Origin: Streptomyces sp. NBC_00377
Lineage (GTDB): Bacteria; Actinomycetota; Actinomycetes; Streptomycetales; Streptomycetaceae
Length of the DNA: 64,000 bases
NCBI RefSeq assembly: GCF_036075115.1
Contig: NZ_CP107958.1
Location: 8,990,001-9,054,000, forward strand
Reading direction: 5' to 3'
Part shown: positions 25,301 through 33,719 of the stretch, one piece after another
Position numbering within the stretch: position 1 is the stretch's first letter
Layout: every line of letters starts with the position of its first letter
Position numbers and translations under genes: made by a program
The notes under the pieces: model-generated
The model's database searches: none
What the model saw: only the letters and a program-made list of their open reading frames with translations
Told to the model about the DNA's origin: nothing

Positions 25301-25702
25301 GCCTTCCTTGCCGAAGTACCACACCAGCAGGGCCACCGTGTTGCGCCCGCTCGCGAGGTACGGGGCGAGGTCGATCTCGTCGTAGTAGGTGCCGGTGCGG
25401 TTGGGGCCACGCTTGAGCTGCCCGTCGAAGACGACGAGCGTGCCGTTGACCCACAGCCAGTACTTGGAGTCCGCCGCGATCTGCGTCACGGCCATCGACG
25501 GCGCGGAGCCCAGGGTGAACGATCTGCGGAAGGCCACCCACTGGTTCGCCGTACTGGACGGAGCCCAGACCCACTTCGCGGTCCAGGCGACGGCGGCGGA
25601 CGCCGCGGGAGCGAGCCCCGGCAGAAGCGCCGAGCCGAGGGTGGGCGCGTGCGCCACGGCTATGGCCGAGCGCAGGACGGACCGGCGCGTTACAGAGGGC
25701 AT
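22340..25702 (-). CDS. Secreted alpha-L-rhamnosidase (GH78) with two C-terminal F5/8-type modules
   Basis: A 1120-residue exported enzyme that removes terminal L-rhamnose from plant polysaccharides or glycosides. The N-terminus (TRRSVLRSAIAVAHAP) looks like a Tat signal, ending near residue 37. The N-terminal beta region (about 40-330) is followed by the alpha/alpha-barrel catalytic domain (about 340-700), with RDNYMDCPTRERAQWWGDV, RIGDWDWEDWGTNID and NHAWNGGPLYTLS. This includes the Asp/Glu cluster expected for GH78. The last 270 residues are two tandem discoidin-like repeats, carrying FPSADVSA and YTLENGDWGKTRLLDG. AGGAG lies 5-6 bases before the ATG. A candidate operator lies about 105 bases upstream. 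Mature function is on the cell surface or outside. Confidence 0.92.
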   Translation of the reverse strand: MPSVTRRSVLRSAIAVAHAPTLGSALLPGLAPAASAAVAWTAKWVWAPSSTANQWVAFRRSFTLGSAPSMAVTQIAADSKYWLWVNGTLVVFDGQLKRGPNRTGTYYDEIDLAPYLASGRNTVALLVWYFGKEGFSHSSSGRGGLLFQSDITAGSTTTRVVSDTSWKHTVHPGYSNNTSGTQVNFRLAESNIYYDARSATAMTAWESAGFDDSAWSAPTDFGAAGAAPWNDLVRRPVPQLRYSGLKSYGNASSLPSMGQGATAITATLPSNLQVTPYLKVNAPAGAVIGMQTDHYADGDDLTGLTPAAENNIRATYVCVGGVQEFEALAWMSGTAVKYTIPAGVTILDLKYRESGYDTDCDGSFSSSEPFFDTLWGKAARTMYVNMRDNYMDCPTRERAQWWGDVVNQLKEGFYTFDTRSHALGAKAIAQLAAWQKPSGVLYSPTPSTIWTAELPVQMLASVWAFGTYHLYTGNADAVSGTYPSVKAYLNLWSLDSAGLVGHRIGDWDWEDWGTNIDARVLDNCWYYLALGTAITLAGLSGNSGDVAAWQAKRDSIKTNFDRVLWDTSKNEYRSPGYTKDTDDRANGLAVVAGLAPASRHRAITEVLRTHLNASPYMEFYVLEALYLMGAATVAEERMRNRYAAQVADPACYTLWEIWDKSGGTDNHAWNGGPLYTLSAYAAGVRPTKPGWETYDVIPQTGTLTKITTVTPTVKGDIRFGITRDGGQVTLTLTSPGATTARVGVPTYGGSSPVIKANGTTVFAGSASTGSVSGLSYASKDTSYVYFTLQPGTWTFTVTGAGRLDDLALGRPVTSNSSLENSDWGKIRLTDGNLTSVTGAKGYTSIDFPSADVSANPVWVEIDLGTDTDLDAVRIFPRTDTPASGGGTAGFPVDFTIQTRPDGSSTYTTARTVTAEPNPGGLVQTYGFKTTTARYVRLQATKLGTPPVDETTKYRLQLAELAVPTAATAVTANYTLENGDWGKTRLLDGTLTSVAGTKGFTSIDFPSADVSATPVWIEIDLGADRAIGSVTLHPRTDTGAVGGGTPGFPVDFTIQTRPDGSSTYTTARTVTAEPDPGGAAQTYTLTSATGRCLRLEATKLGKPASDESTRYRLQLTEIRIK
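22484..22569. repeat. Direct repeat copy A in rhamnosidase C-terminal modules
   Basis: An 86-base stretch identical, as read by eye, to 22955-23040, 471 bases away. It encodes the same residues in the two C-terminal domains (VDFTIQTRPDGSSTYTTART). Identity at synonymous positions suggests recent duplication or gene conversion. Confidence 0.85.
22955..23040. repeat. Direct repeat copy B in rhamnosidase C-terminal modules
   Basis: Second copy of the 86-base repeat that occurs at 22484-22569. Flanking sequence of the two modules is similar but not identical, so the repeat is a local conserved core. Confidence 0.85.
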
Positions 25703-26103
25703 GCGGGCTCCTGCTGTTCGGTGTGCGGGGATGGTCGGGGGGAGGAGAGGCGTCCCGGAAGCCGGGCAGGGGAGGGGTGCGTAAGGAGCGTGGGACGCCA
25801 GGGTTTGAATCGTTTCATCCACGTGTTTGCAGCGGGAATTCTTTGCTGTCCCGCGAGACGGTGTCAAGGTCTGTGCAGCGGCCGTCTCTTCAGGAGCCGA
25901 TATCGGCGAGGCGGGGCCGCCGAGGTCCCCGGAGCGGGTCCCGCTTGCGTGACGCGATGCTTCTGCACTGGTCGGCCGGGGCAGCCGCGACCGTGAACCA
26001 CGCGCTGCCGGTCCGGACGTTCCGGCAGCCTGCCTGGGTCCCGGCGGACGCACGTCTGCCGGCTTCAGCAGCGCAGCTGATCGAGCAGGGAGGTGGACGT
26101 TCC
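25703..26103. other. Divergent intergenic region between rhamnosidase and tetR
   Basis: About 400 bases holding both promoters and the TGAATCGTTTCA element. No gene was recognised; plus-strand open frame upstream of the TetR start is GC-driven. Confidence 0.55.
25807..25818. promoter_or_regulatory. Candidate operator upstream of the rhamnosidase
   Basis: TGAATCGTTTCA is an imperfect 12-base palindrome (10 of 12) with a central CG, the layout of LacI-family operators. It lies 105 bases upstream of the rhamnosidase start, in the region shared with the tetR gene. Confidence 0.4.
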
Positions 26104-26796
26104 GTGGCGGCAGCTGATCCCAGGCGAGCCGGCGGGGCACCGGCGCGACGTTCCCCGGGGCGCCCGCCCATGCCGCTGGAACGCATTGTGTCCACGGCCC
26201 TGCAGATCGTGGACGAGGAGGGCGCCGACGCTCTGTCGATGCGGACGCTGGCCCAGCGTCTGGGCTCGGGCACGGCGACGCTGTACCGGCACTTCGACAA
26301 CCGGGCCGCACTGATTGCCCATGTCGTGGACCGCATGTTCGGGGCCGTGGAGCTGAACGGCGACGAACTCCACGCGATGGCCTGGCAGCAGGCGTTGCGG
26401 ACGGCAGCGCACAGCATGTTCGACGCCCTGTCCCGGCACCGGAACGCGGCACACCTGATGGTCGCGCAGCTCCCCCTGGGGCCGAAAGCGATGGCAGTGC
26501 GGGAGCGCTGTGTCGCGGTGTTGCTCGCCAGTGGCTTCCCGCCGCGGCTGGCCGCGCACGCGTATGCGACCCTGGCCCGCTATGTTCTCGGATTCGCCGT
26601 GCAGATCAACAGGCTTGAGGTCTCGGGCCATTCCGAGGACGAACAGGCGGCGGTTGCCTTCCAGAGCCTCGATCCGGACCTGTTCCCGGCGACCCTCGCT
26701 GTTGCCTCCGAGATGCCCGTTCCGATCGAGGACGAGTTCTCCTTCGGCCTCGAACTCCTTCTCGGCGGGCTCGAACGCCTGCACGGCGACGTCTGA
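26104..26796 (+). CDS. TetR/AcrR-family regulator
   Basis: A 230-residue TetR-type repressor. The N-terminal helix-turn-helix is PLERIVSTALQIVDEEG, MRTLAQRLGSGTATLYRHFDNRAAL at about residues 25-70. The C-terminal ligand region carries the AHAYATLARYVLGFAVQ helix seen in TetR_C domains of the tetracycline-repressor subfamily. The GTG at 26104 has GGAGG ten bases upstream, better than the later ATG at 26170. It is divergent from the rhamnosidase, so it may control it, although the LacI-like operator shape there argues against. Ligand unknown. Confidence 0.87.
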   Translation: MAAADPRRAGGAPARRSPGRPPMPLERIVSTALQIVDEEGADALSMRTLAQRLGSGTATLYRHFDNRAALIAHVVDRMFGAVELNGDELHAMAWQQALRTAAHSMFDALSRHRNAAHLMVAQLPLGPKAMAVRERCVAVLLASGFPPRLAAHAYATLARYVLGFAVQINRLEVSGHSEDEQAAVAFQSLDPDLFPATLAVASEMPVPIEDEFSFGLELLLGGLERLHGDV

Positions 26797-26836
26797 CCGA
26801 ACGAGCGACGGGCGCCTGCCATCCGCGGCCGCAGCG

Positions 26837-27125
26837 TCAGAAACGGAGTGCTCCTTCTGGCAGATCCTGTTCCGCGGTGAGCGGCAGCTCCAGAGAAGTG
26901 AGCATGTCCCGGTAGCGTTCCGCCGATGGGGAAGGAGGCTTTCTGCTGAACACCACCACCTCCCGGAAGCAACCCGACCCGATCCGCCGCGCATGGCGCG
27001 ACCAGCGCAGCGGCACCGCGTTCTCCGGTGTCACCTTCACACCGATCCCCTCGACCGCGAACAGGAGCGCAGCCGACACCTGGACGGTGCACGCCACGGC
27101 ACGCGGAGCGAAGCCGTGGTGGCCC
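26837..27125 (-). pseudogene. LysR-regulator C-terminal fragment
   Basis: The minus-strand frame ends with VQVSAALLFAVEGIGV, ENAVPLRW and PPSPSAERYRDMLTSL. This resembles the end of the substrate-binding domain of LysR-type regulators. The DNA-binding half is missing. A decayed fragment seems best; identification is moderate. Confidence 0.45.
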
Positions 27126-27470
27126 GCCAGCCGGTCCACCACTTCACTCATCCGCTGGGTCCGGCTTCCGAGGAGCACAGGTATCGCGGGACCGTGGCCA
27201 GGCTGTGGGCCTTTCGCTCGATCCTTGGACGCTGTCAGCACGCCCCCCGAGTCATCAGGCATGGGCGGCGGCCTGGCTTCGACGCCGTCGTCTCCTGGAC
27301 TGCCCGGCGGCGCACCCCCACGGTGGTGGAACTGGGACTGCGCACGTCACGTTCTCCTGGGGGAGTGCGGCCGCGATGCGCGGCTCCGGGGCGAGTGGTC
27401 GTCGCACCGACGAGGGACGGCAGGTCGTGCGCGCCGGTGCCCGTTTCGTACGTCGGGGCCGCTGCGTGTG

Positions 27471-27860
27471 TCAGGCGTGCCTGCGCACACTCCCGATGCC
27501 GTGCAGCAGCCGCTGCCCGGACTCACGGAGTCGGTCCCTGAGTTCGTCGAGGCCGGGGGCGAGGAGGGCGTGATCGCGTTTGCGCCAGCTGCCGGCGACC
27601 AACACTGCTTCGATGTTGGCGATGTCGGCGTGCAGGACCGTGGCGACGGGGTCGTGCGCCGGCCACAGGTTGAATGCCCGGGCGTCGACGGCGACCAGGT
27701 CGGCCTGCATGCCGACCTCGATCCGGCCCACCCGGTCGGCCAGGCCCAGTGCCTTGGCTCCTTCGACCGTGGCCCAGGCCAGTGCCTGTTTGGCGGTGAC
27801 CGAGGCCGTGTTGGCGTGCATGCCGGTCGCCTCCCGGCACTGGGCGTGGTCCAGGCTGCG
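27471..27860 (-). pseudogene. Atz/Trz-type amidohydrolase C-terminal remnant
   Basis: The minus-strand reading gives SVTAKQALAWATVEGAKALG, GRIEVGMQADLVAVD and AVLVAGSWRKRDHALL, the closing part of an imidazolonepropionase/Atz-Trz-type amidohydrolase. All N-terminal metal ligands and the catalytic barrel are absent. It is a truncated, non-functional gene near another regulator scrap. Confidence 0.6.
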
Positions 27861-28140
27861 TTGATGGGCCAGGGCGATCCGGGCCGCGGCTGCCCAGTGG
27901 GGTGCGGAGGGCCGGCAGCCGCCCTCACCGCTCGTCCGGTCGCAGAGGTCCGGCACTGCCTCTTGTCCGGGCTGGGGGACCTGATGGTTGAGCCCGAACA
28001 CATCGGTCCGGCAGCGTCCCGGCCCAGGTGACAAGTGGACTTGTCGGCGATGACCGGGCGAATGGACCACCGCTCCGTCCGGCAGGGCGGGCTTCACCCG
28101 GTGCTTCGCCGAGCATCCGTGGACGGTCCTGCACGCCTGC

Positions 28141-28173
28141 GCCGGGGCCGGTCACGTGACGACCGGCCCCGGC
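28141..28173 (-). terminator. Hairpin terminator after the GH6 cellulase
   Basis: GCCGGGGCCGGTC (28141-28153) pairs perfectly over 13 bases with GACCGGCCCCGGC (28161-28173) around a 7-base loop. It lies 22 bases beyond the cellulase stop on the minus strand. Confidence 0.75.
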
Positions 28174-28195
28174 GGCCACTCACCGTGTCACAGGG

Positions 28196-29944
28196 TTACG
28201 GCAGGGGCGGGTAGGCGTTCTGCATGAGCTGCTGGAACTGGGCGGGGAACCAGCGCCCGGCGAGGGGTGCGTTCGGCAGCGCGCCGGTGGGGTTGTTGCC
28301 ATTGCGGGCGTTGCCGCCGTAGGTGGGGTCGCACATGCGGTCGAATCCCTTGCCCTCGTCGTTGGGCACGGCGGCGCTGTTGCCGTCGGACTCACCCGGC
28401 GGCTTGACCCACACGTAGGCGTCGACGCCGGCGGCAGGAGCGGCGGTGGGTCGCTCACCGATTCCGGCACCGCTCTGGTTGCACCAGTTGCCGGCGTGGA
28501 TGCGCCGGTCGGTGCGACCGCCGTTGACGTAGTCGTCGACGGAGGTCATCGGGCCGGGGCCGCTGGGCCGGGCGGAGCCGCCCCAGCCGTTGCGGGACGT
28601 GTCGATCAGCATGCCCAGACCGGCGTCGAACCCGGCGGCGACCAGCTTGTCCCGTAGTCCCAGGGCGAAGGACTGCTCGTCGACGTACTGGTTCCAGTCG
28701 ACCCACTTCGCCTGGCGTATGGTCTGCCCGTTGACCATGTCGGTGACCTTGAAGTTGGGCTCCTTGACGGGGCTGTAGTTGGCGGTGTTGACGATGAAGC
28801 CGGCCACATCGCTCATGCTCGCGCCGTTGGTCGTGGCGACCTTCGCGAACCCCTGCACCGACGGGCCGAGGTTGCTGTCCCAGCCCAGCCAGCCGTGGTG
28901 ACCGGCGTCGATGTAGTTGTAGACGTTCGCGAGGGCGCCGAGCTTGTCGAGGGCGTAGGAGACGCCCTTCTCGTAGTTGCCATTGCTCTTCATGGTCACG
29001 CACGCGTCGGTGGTGGTGCTGGTACCACCCGCGTTGGTGACCAGGTTGGGCAGGGAGTCGGGCTCGATGACGGTGGCGATCCGCAGGCCCGCGTACTTCG
29101 ACTCGGAGAGGACCGAGGTGATCGGGTCGATGTACTGGCTCTTGTACTTGTCGAGGTCGTTCGGTCCCAGTTCGCCGTTGGAGGCGAGGGCGGAACAGTC
29201 ACGGCCAGGCAGGTCGTAGATGACCAGCTGGACGACGAGTTCTCCGCTGCCCTTCTGCTTCAATGCCTCATCCAGGTGAGCCCGCAGGCCCATGCCGCCG
29301 TTGACGCCGTTGATGGCGGCGATCCGGTCCAGCCACACGGCGGTGGGCTGGTTGGAGATGCGGCTGCCGCCCGGTTCGGCGGCCGCCCTCGCGGACCACT
29401 CCGGATTCACGTAGACCTTGGCGCCGACATAGGGGTTGGCAGCCTTGGGCCCGCCCGGGCCGGGATCGGTCGGCCCCGGATCGGTCGGCCCCGGGTCCGT
29501 CGGCCCCGGGTCTGTGGGTCCGCCGCTGTCGACGTTGCAGGTCGCGCCGTCGAGGGTGAACGTGGCCGGAATTGCGTTGGTTCCGCTGTAGGACGCCTGG
29601 AAGCCGAAGCCGGCCGAACCTCCGGTGCCGAGCGAGCCGTTGTAGCTCTCGTTGGCCGCCGTCACGGAGGAGCCGCTCTGGCTGACCTTTGCGTTCCAGC
29701 CGTTGCTGATCTTCTGGTTCCCGGCGTACGACCACTTCAGCGACCAACTCGACTTGGCCGCGCCGTTGTTGGTGACCGTGACGGCGGCGGTGAAGCCGGT
29801 GTCCCACTGGTTCTGCACCGTGTAGTCCACGGTGCAGGGCACGGACGCGGCGGTGGCGTCGGCCGGGCCGGCGACGACGGCGGCGCCGGAGGTACCGGCA
29901 AGCAGCGCCAGCGCGGTGAGCAGTGACATTCTTGTACGACTCAT
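28196..29944 (-). CDS. Secreted GH6 cellulase with CBM2
   Basis: A 582-residue secreted cellulase. A Sec signal (LLTALALLAGTSGAAVVAGPADA) ends near residue 34. A CBM2 cellulose-binding module follows (about 36-140; TVDYTVQNQWDTGF, WSLKWSYAGNQKISNGWNAK), then a linker of four repeated PTDPG units, then the GH6 domain (about 165-582). GH6 is inverting; the domain shows VQLVIYDLPGRDCSALASNGE and VIEPDSLPNLVTN, with the catalytic Asp region, plus YVWVKPPGESDG. The long loops fit a cellobiohydrolase-type active-site tunnel, but endoglucanase activity cannot be excluded. CebR-type operators lie upstream. It should act on crystalline cellulose outside the cell, together with the nearby GH12 enzyme. 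Confidence 0.94.
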   Translation of the reverse strand: MSRTRMSLLTALALLAGTSGAAVVAGPADATAASVPCTVDYTVQNQWDTGFTAAVTVTNNGAAKSSWSLKWSYAGNQKISNGWNAKVSQSGSSVTAANESYNGSLGTGGSAGFGFQASYSGTNAIPATFTLDGATCNVDSGGPTDPGPTDPGPTDPGPTDPGPGGPKAANPYVGAKVYVNPEWSARAAAEPGGSRISNQPTAVWLDRIAAINGVNGGMGLRAHLDEALKQKGSGELVVQLVIYDLPGRDCSALASNGELGPNDLDKYKSQYIDPITSVLSESKYAGLRIATVIEPDSLPNLVTNAGGTSTTTDACVTMKSNGNYEKGVSYALDKLGALANVYNYIDAGHHGWLGWDSNLGPSVQGFAKVATTNGASMSDVAGFIVNTANYSPVKEPNFKVTDMVNGQTIRQAKWVDWNQYVDEQSFALGLRDKLVAAGFDAGLGMLIDTSRNGWGGSARPSGPGPMTSVDDYVNGGRTDRRIHAGNWCNQSGAGIGERPTAAPAAGVDAYVWVKPPGESDGNSAAVPNDEGKGFDRMCDPTYGGNARNGNNPTGALPNAPLAGRWFPAQFQQLMQNAYPPLP

Positions 29945-30353
29945 GGGAGGAGTTCCTTCTCCTTCTGGGGGGCGAGCGGCTCAGAGACGCGAGCAGGCGA
30001 TCGCGTGACCGGAGCGATCGGGGGCAACTGCCGCCACCACGGCGCGGCCAGGCGTTCGGGCGGGGTGCACACGGGACGAAGCGGTCCCGCCGGATTGCCT
30101 AAGCCCTGGCCATGGGCGCTGTGGGGGACAGACGTTGGGGTGATGGCGTGCTGCGCGGCCCGCTGTCAGGCTCTGGGCTGCGCTGAAGCCGCCGCCGTAT
30201 GCAGGTTCGACGGCCAACTGCATGTGCCGCAGGCGCCGGCGGGGCCGAAGTGAGCGCAGCCCGCATGGGCGGCGATGAAAGCTGCTGTACGCGGGGGGTG
30301 TCGCATGAGCGACTCCTTTCAGCTGGGCGCGCCGTGATGACTGCGCCTAGTGA
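29945..30353. other. Long leader region of the GH6 gene, no gene recognised
   Basis: About 400 bases from the GH6 start to the first operator. No believable protein or RNA gene was seen. The promoter is expected near the operators at 30354-30510, which would leave a long leader. Confidence 0.4.
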
Positions 30354-30367
30354 TGGAACCGCTCCCA
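30354..30367. promoter_or_regulatory. CebR-type operator, imperfect (12/14)
   Basis: TGGAACCGCTCCCA matches the TGGGAGCGCTCCCA consensus of CebR/CelR cellulose-utilisation repressors at 12 of 14 positions. It lies 410 bases upstream of the GH6 gene. Confidence 0.7.
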
Positions 30368-30496
30368 CTGGTGCGATGGACGCTAGCGCCAACCGCCGCG
30401 ATTTCACAGGGTGGTTGCTTAACTTTTCTGTACGTGAACCGGTTCGGACGATTCAACTCCTCAACGTCTTGACCTGAACGGTGTCCGTCCTCAAGA

Positions 30497-30510
30497 TGGG
30501 AGCGCTCCCA
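30497..30510. promoter_or_regulatory. CebR-type operator, perfect
   Basis: TGGGAGCGCTCCCA, a perfect 14-base palindrome identical to the published CebR/CelR box. It sits in the region between the divergent GH6 and GH12 cellulase genes. Confidence 0.85.
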
Positions 30511-30979
30511 CTGGTTCAGGCCTTGATCCCCCACCGAGCCGCATACGGCAAGGAGGAACCAGCACATGGATCCCGGACGTTAGTGCAGAGCCGCGCGGCG
30601 GTTGTGGACCGCCGTAGCGGCTACGTTCGCCCAGTCGACCTTCCTTTCCCTCCGGTCCTTCTGCAAGAGCGATCCGGCGTGGTCGAAGATCGAGGCATAC
30701 CTGAAGGGCGGCGCCGCCCCCGTCTTCACCTACCACCGGTTCTGGGCCCAGGCCGACATCGCACTGGCCGTGGGCTCGTACGCGGAGCTCCTCGAATAGC
30801 CCCCGCCACGGCTCCGTGTACATGACTCCGCCGCATGCGGACGGGGTCACCTGGCCGGACGGCCCCACCCTCCCGGGGCCGTCCGGCGCTCCGAAATCAG
30901 GTACGGCACACATGGATTGCACCAGGACGCCCCTCACGTCCTGGCGAGGGCGTGCACACCATCGCAATCGTCCGAGTTT
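30511..30979. other. Intercellulase region with ORF scrap
   Basis: A short plus-strand stretch (30602-30799) could encode 65 residues ending FTYHRFWAQADIALAVGSYAELLE. The tail looks protein-like but matches no family I know, and no ribosome site precedes it. It is probably a remnant. Confidence 0.3.
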
Positions 30980-30993
30980 TGGGAGCGCTCCCA
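30980..30993. promoter_or_regulatory. CebR-type operator in the GH12 promoter, perfect
   Basis: TGGGAGCGCTCCCA again, here extended by flanking TTT/AAA to a 20-base palindrome (30977-30996). It is 53 bases before the GH12 start codon, a position suited to direct repression. Confidence 0.88.
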
Positions 30994-31045
30994 AAACCTT
31001 GGCCAACGATCTGTCACTTCTTGGAAGCACCCGTGGAGGTACTGC

Positions 31046-32170
31046 ATGCAACCCGTACAGCACAGGCCAGGAACGCGAGCTCTGTGGGGCGCCGTGCTGA
31101 CCGTTCTCGTCGCACTCGCGGCGCTTCTCGGCGCGGCTCCCGCATCACAGGCCGACACGACGATCTGTGAGGCCTTCGGCACCACCACAGTCCAGGGCCG
31201 TTACGTCGTGCAGAACAACCGCTGGGGCACCAGTGCCACCCAGTGCATCTCCGTCACGGACTCGGGCTTCAGGGTCACTCGGGCCGACGGCTCGGTCCCG
31301 ACGGACGGCGCCCCGAAGTCGTACCCGTCCGTGTACAACGGCTGCCATTACACCAACTGCTCGCCCGGCACGAATCTCCCGGCCCAGCTCAGCTCCATCG
31401 CGAGCGCGCCCTCGGGTATCTCCTTCAGCTACGTGAGCGGTGCGGCCTACGACGCCGCCTACGACATCTGGCTGGACCCGAACCCCCGCACCGACGGCGT
31501 GAACCGCACCGAGATCATGATCTGGTTCAACCGTGTCGGGTCCGTGCAGCCGGTGGGCTCGCCCTCCGGTTCCGCCACCGTGGCCGGACGCCAGTGGCAG
31601 GTGTGGTCCGGCAACAACGGCTCCAACGACGTCCTGTCCTTCGTCGCGCCGTCGGCGATCGACAGCTGGAACTTCGACGTGATGGACTTCGTCCGGCAGG
31701 CCGTCTCCCGCGGACTCGCGCAGAACAACTGGTACCTGACGAGCATTCAGGCAGGCTTCGAGCCCTGGCAGAACGGCGCGGGGCTGGCGGTTACCTCGTT
31801 CTCGTCCAGTGTGAACCTCGGCGGCGGCACCGGCGGCGGTTCGGGCGGCTCGTCGGCCTGCAAGGTGGCCTACGGCACGAACGTGTGGCAGGGAGGGTTC
31901 ACGGCGGACGTCACCGTGACCAACACGGGCTCGTCGTCCGTCGACGCCTGGAAACTCGCGTTCACGTTGCCTCCCGGGCAGAAGGTCACGAGTGCGTGGA
32001 GCGCCGAGATCTCACCCTCGTCGGGAGCAGTGAAGGCGGGTGGTATGGCCTACAACGCGTCCATCGCACCGGGCGGCCAGGTCTCCTTCGGGTTCCAGGG
32101 CGCCTATGACGGCGCCTTCGCCAAACCAGCCGCATTCAGCCTGAACGGCACGTCCTGCACCACCGCGTGA
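31046..32170 (+). CDS. Secreted GH12 endoglucanase with CBM2
   Basis: A 374-residue secreted endo-beta-1,4-glucanase resembling S. lividans CelB by layout. A Sec signal (GAVLTVLVALAALLGAAPASQA, about 1-36) leads into the GH12 jelly-roll (about 38-255). It contains VQGRYVVQNNRWG, NRTEIMIWFNRVGS (nucleophile Glu) and NNWYLTSIQAGFEPWQ (acid/base Glu). A Gly/Ser linker (GGGTGGGSGGSS) and a C-terminal CBM2 (about 270-374, CKVAYGTNVWQGGF) complete it. The ATG at 31046 has GGAGG eight bases upstream. A perfect CebR box is 53 bases upstream. Retaining hydrolysis of amorphous cellulose outside the cell is expected. Confidence 0.94.
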   Translation: MQPVQHRPGTRALWGAVLTVLVALAALLGAAPASQADTTICEAFGTTTVQGRYVVQNNRWGTSATQCISVTDSGFRVTRADGSVPTDGAPKSYPSVYNGCHYTNCSPGTNLPAQLSSIASAPSGISFSYVSGAAYDAAYDIWLDPNPRTDGVNRTEIMIWFNRVGSVQPVGSPSGSATVAGRQWQVWSGNNGSNDVLSFVAPSAIDSWNFDVMDFVRQAVSRGLAQNNWYLTSIQAGFEPWQNGAGLAVTSFSSSVNLGGGTGGGSGGSSACKVAYGTNVWQGGFTADVTVTNTGSSSVDAWKLAFTLPPGQKVTSAWSAEISPSSGAVKAGGMAYNASIAPGGQVSFGFQGAYDGAFAKPAAFSLNGTSCTTA

Positions 32171-32433
32171 GGGCACCCGGACGGGCAGCCTGACCGGCCG
32201 CCCTGAACGCCTGCCCGCCTCCAATCGCATGCACCTGGCACCGCGGATCCACCCGGCTGACATCTCTGCCGGACCGGGCGGATCCGCGGTCTCTCCCGCG
32301 TTGCGGCGGGCTCTGCCGCAACGGACCACCGCTATCGCCTTCTCGTTCGTGCCGAGCCCGGTCGATCATGCGCGGAAGGCATGTGCCCCGCTTCTCCGCC
32401 CCGTAAGATCGGCGCGGGTGGGGGGAGGTGGTC

Positions 32434-33456
32434 ATGGCCAGGCGACGACCCGGGGTGCCGACTCTGGAAGAGGTGGCCGCCCACGCCGGCGTGGGACGGG
32501 GCACGGTCTCCCGGGTCATCAACAACGCGGCCGGCGTGAAGGAGTCGACACGCCGGGCCGTGCAGCGGGCCATCGAGGAACTGGAGTACGTGCCCAATCT
32601 CGCGGCCCGGTCCCTGGCCGGGCAGCGTGCGGACGCCGTGGCCCTCGTGCTGACGGAGCCGGACTGGAGACAGTTCGCGGAGCCGTTCTTCTCGGAGATT
32701 GTCCGCTCGCTCGGCGATGCGCTGGCGGACACCGGGATGCAGCTGATGCTGACCCTGGTCCGCTCGGAGACCGAGCGGCAGCGCTTCCTGGAGTACGCAC
32801 GAGGCGGCCGGGTCGACGGAGCCCTGCTGATGTCGGTACACGCCGACGACAGGCTGCCCGACATGCTCGCCGAGGCACGGTTGCCGACCGTCCTGCTGGG
32901 GCGCCGCTCGGGCGACGAGTATGTGAGCTACGTCGACGCCGACAACGTGGGCGGCGCCCGAAATGCCGTATCCCACCTTCTGAAACAGGGCCGCACGGCG
33001 ATCGCCACCATTACGGGGCCACTGGACATGTACGTAGCGCAGTGCCGACTGCGCGGCTATCAGGAGGCGCTGGCGCTGGCCGGCCTGAAGACGTCACGGT
33101 CCTGGGTTGCGGAGAGTGATTTCTCGGAGGAGAGCGGTCGTCGCGCGATGGTGGAACTACTCGAACGGCACCCCAAGATCGACGCCGTCCTCGCTGCGTC
33201 GGACACCACGGCGGCCGGGGCGCTGCGCGCACTGCGCGCGGCTGGACGGCGGGTACCCGAGGACGTCGCCGTCATCGGTTTCGACGACTTTCCACTGGCC
33301 CAGCGCACCGAGCCGCGCCTGACCACAGTGCGACAGCCGCTGGAGCAGATGGGGCGGGCCATGATCAGGCTGCTGCTGGAGGAGATGGAGGAGGAGTCCG
33401 TAGCCTGGCGCCACGTCATCCTCCGCACAGAGCTGGTCGTCCGGGAGTCCTCCTGA
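32434..33456 (+). CDS. cebR: CebR-like LacI-family regulator
   Basis: A 340-residue LacI/GalR repressor. The N-terminal helix-turn-helix is TLEEVAAHAGVGRGTVSRVINN (about 10-32) with the hinge YVPNLAARSLAGQRADAVALV. The sugar-binding core shows GRRSGDEYVSYVDADNVGG and AVIGFDDFPLAQRTEPRLTTVRQPLEQMG. It closely resembles CebR, whose inducers are cello-oligosaccharides. Position right after the CebR-box-bearing cellulases supports that, although CebR usually sits beside the cebEFG transporter, which is absent here. It could be a paralogue. The ATG has GGGGGAGG five bases before it. Confidence 0.85.
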   Translation: MARRRPGVPTLEEVAAHAGVGRGTVSRVINNAAGVKESTRRAVQRAIEELEYVPNLAARSLAGQRADAVALVLTEPDWRQFAEPFFSEIVRSLGDALADTGMQLMLTLVRSETERQRFLEYARGGRVDGALLMSVHADDRLPDMLAEARLPTVLLGRRSGDEYVSYVDADNVGGARNAVSHLLKQGRTAIATITGPLDMYVAQCRLRGYQEALALAGLKTSRSWVAESDFSEESGRRAMVELLERHPKIDAVLAASDTTAAGALRALRAAGRRVPEDVAVIGFDDFPLAQRTEPRLTTVRQPLEQMGRAMIRLLLEEMEEESVAWRHVILRTELVVRESS

Positions 33457-33719
33457 CAGCCCTCCGTCTGACAGTTTGATTCCCGCCCGTGGTGGAGGAA
33501 TCCGATCAGTCTCCCAACACCCCACGCAGATACGCACTGGTGAAGCGCCGGTCGGGGTCGCTTCGGTCGCGTGGAGTGGTGGATCCACCGAAGCGGAGCA
33601 TGGACACTGGCGACTCGTTCGGCGTCGCGGGCATAGAGCCTGCCATCATGCGGGCGCCCCTCAGCGCGTACCAAGATGCGCTCCGCCTGCGTGAAGCAGG
33701 GCTCGTACGGCACCGGGCC

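Noticed and set aside
29455..29520. Repeated PTDPG units as a possible DNA repeat or CRISPR-like array
   Set aside because: They are a short proline-rich linker coded inside the GH6 gene; there are no spacers.
30602..30799. Small gene between the cellulases
   Set aside because: The end looks protein-like, but there is no start signal and no family match, so it is only noted as a scrap.
33480..33700. Continuation of the LysR remnant into a functional gene
   Set aside because: The frame shifts and the following sequence does not match the rest of a LysR effector domain.
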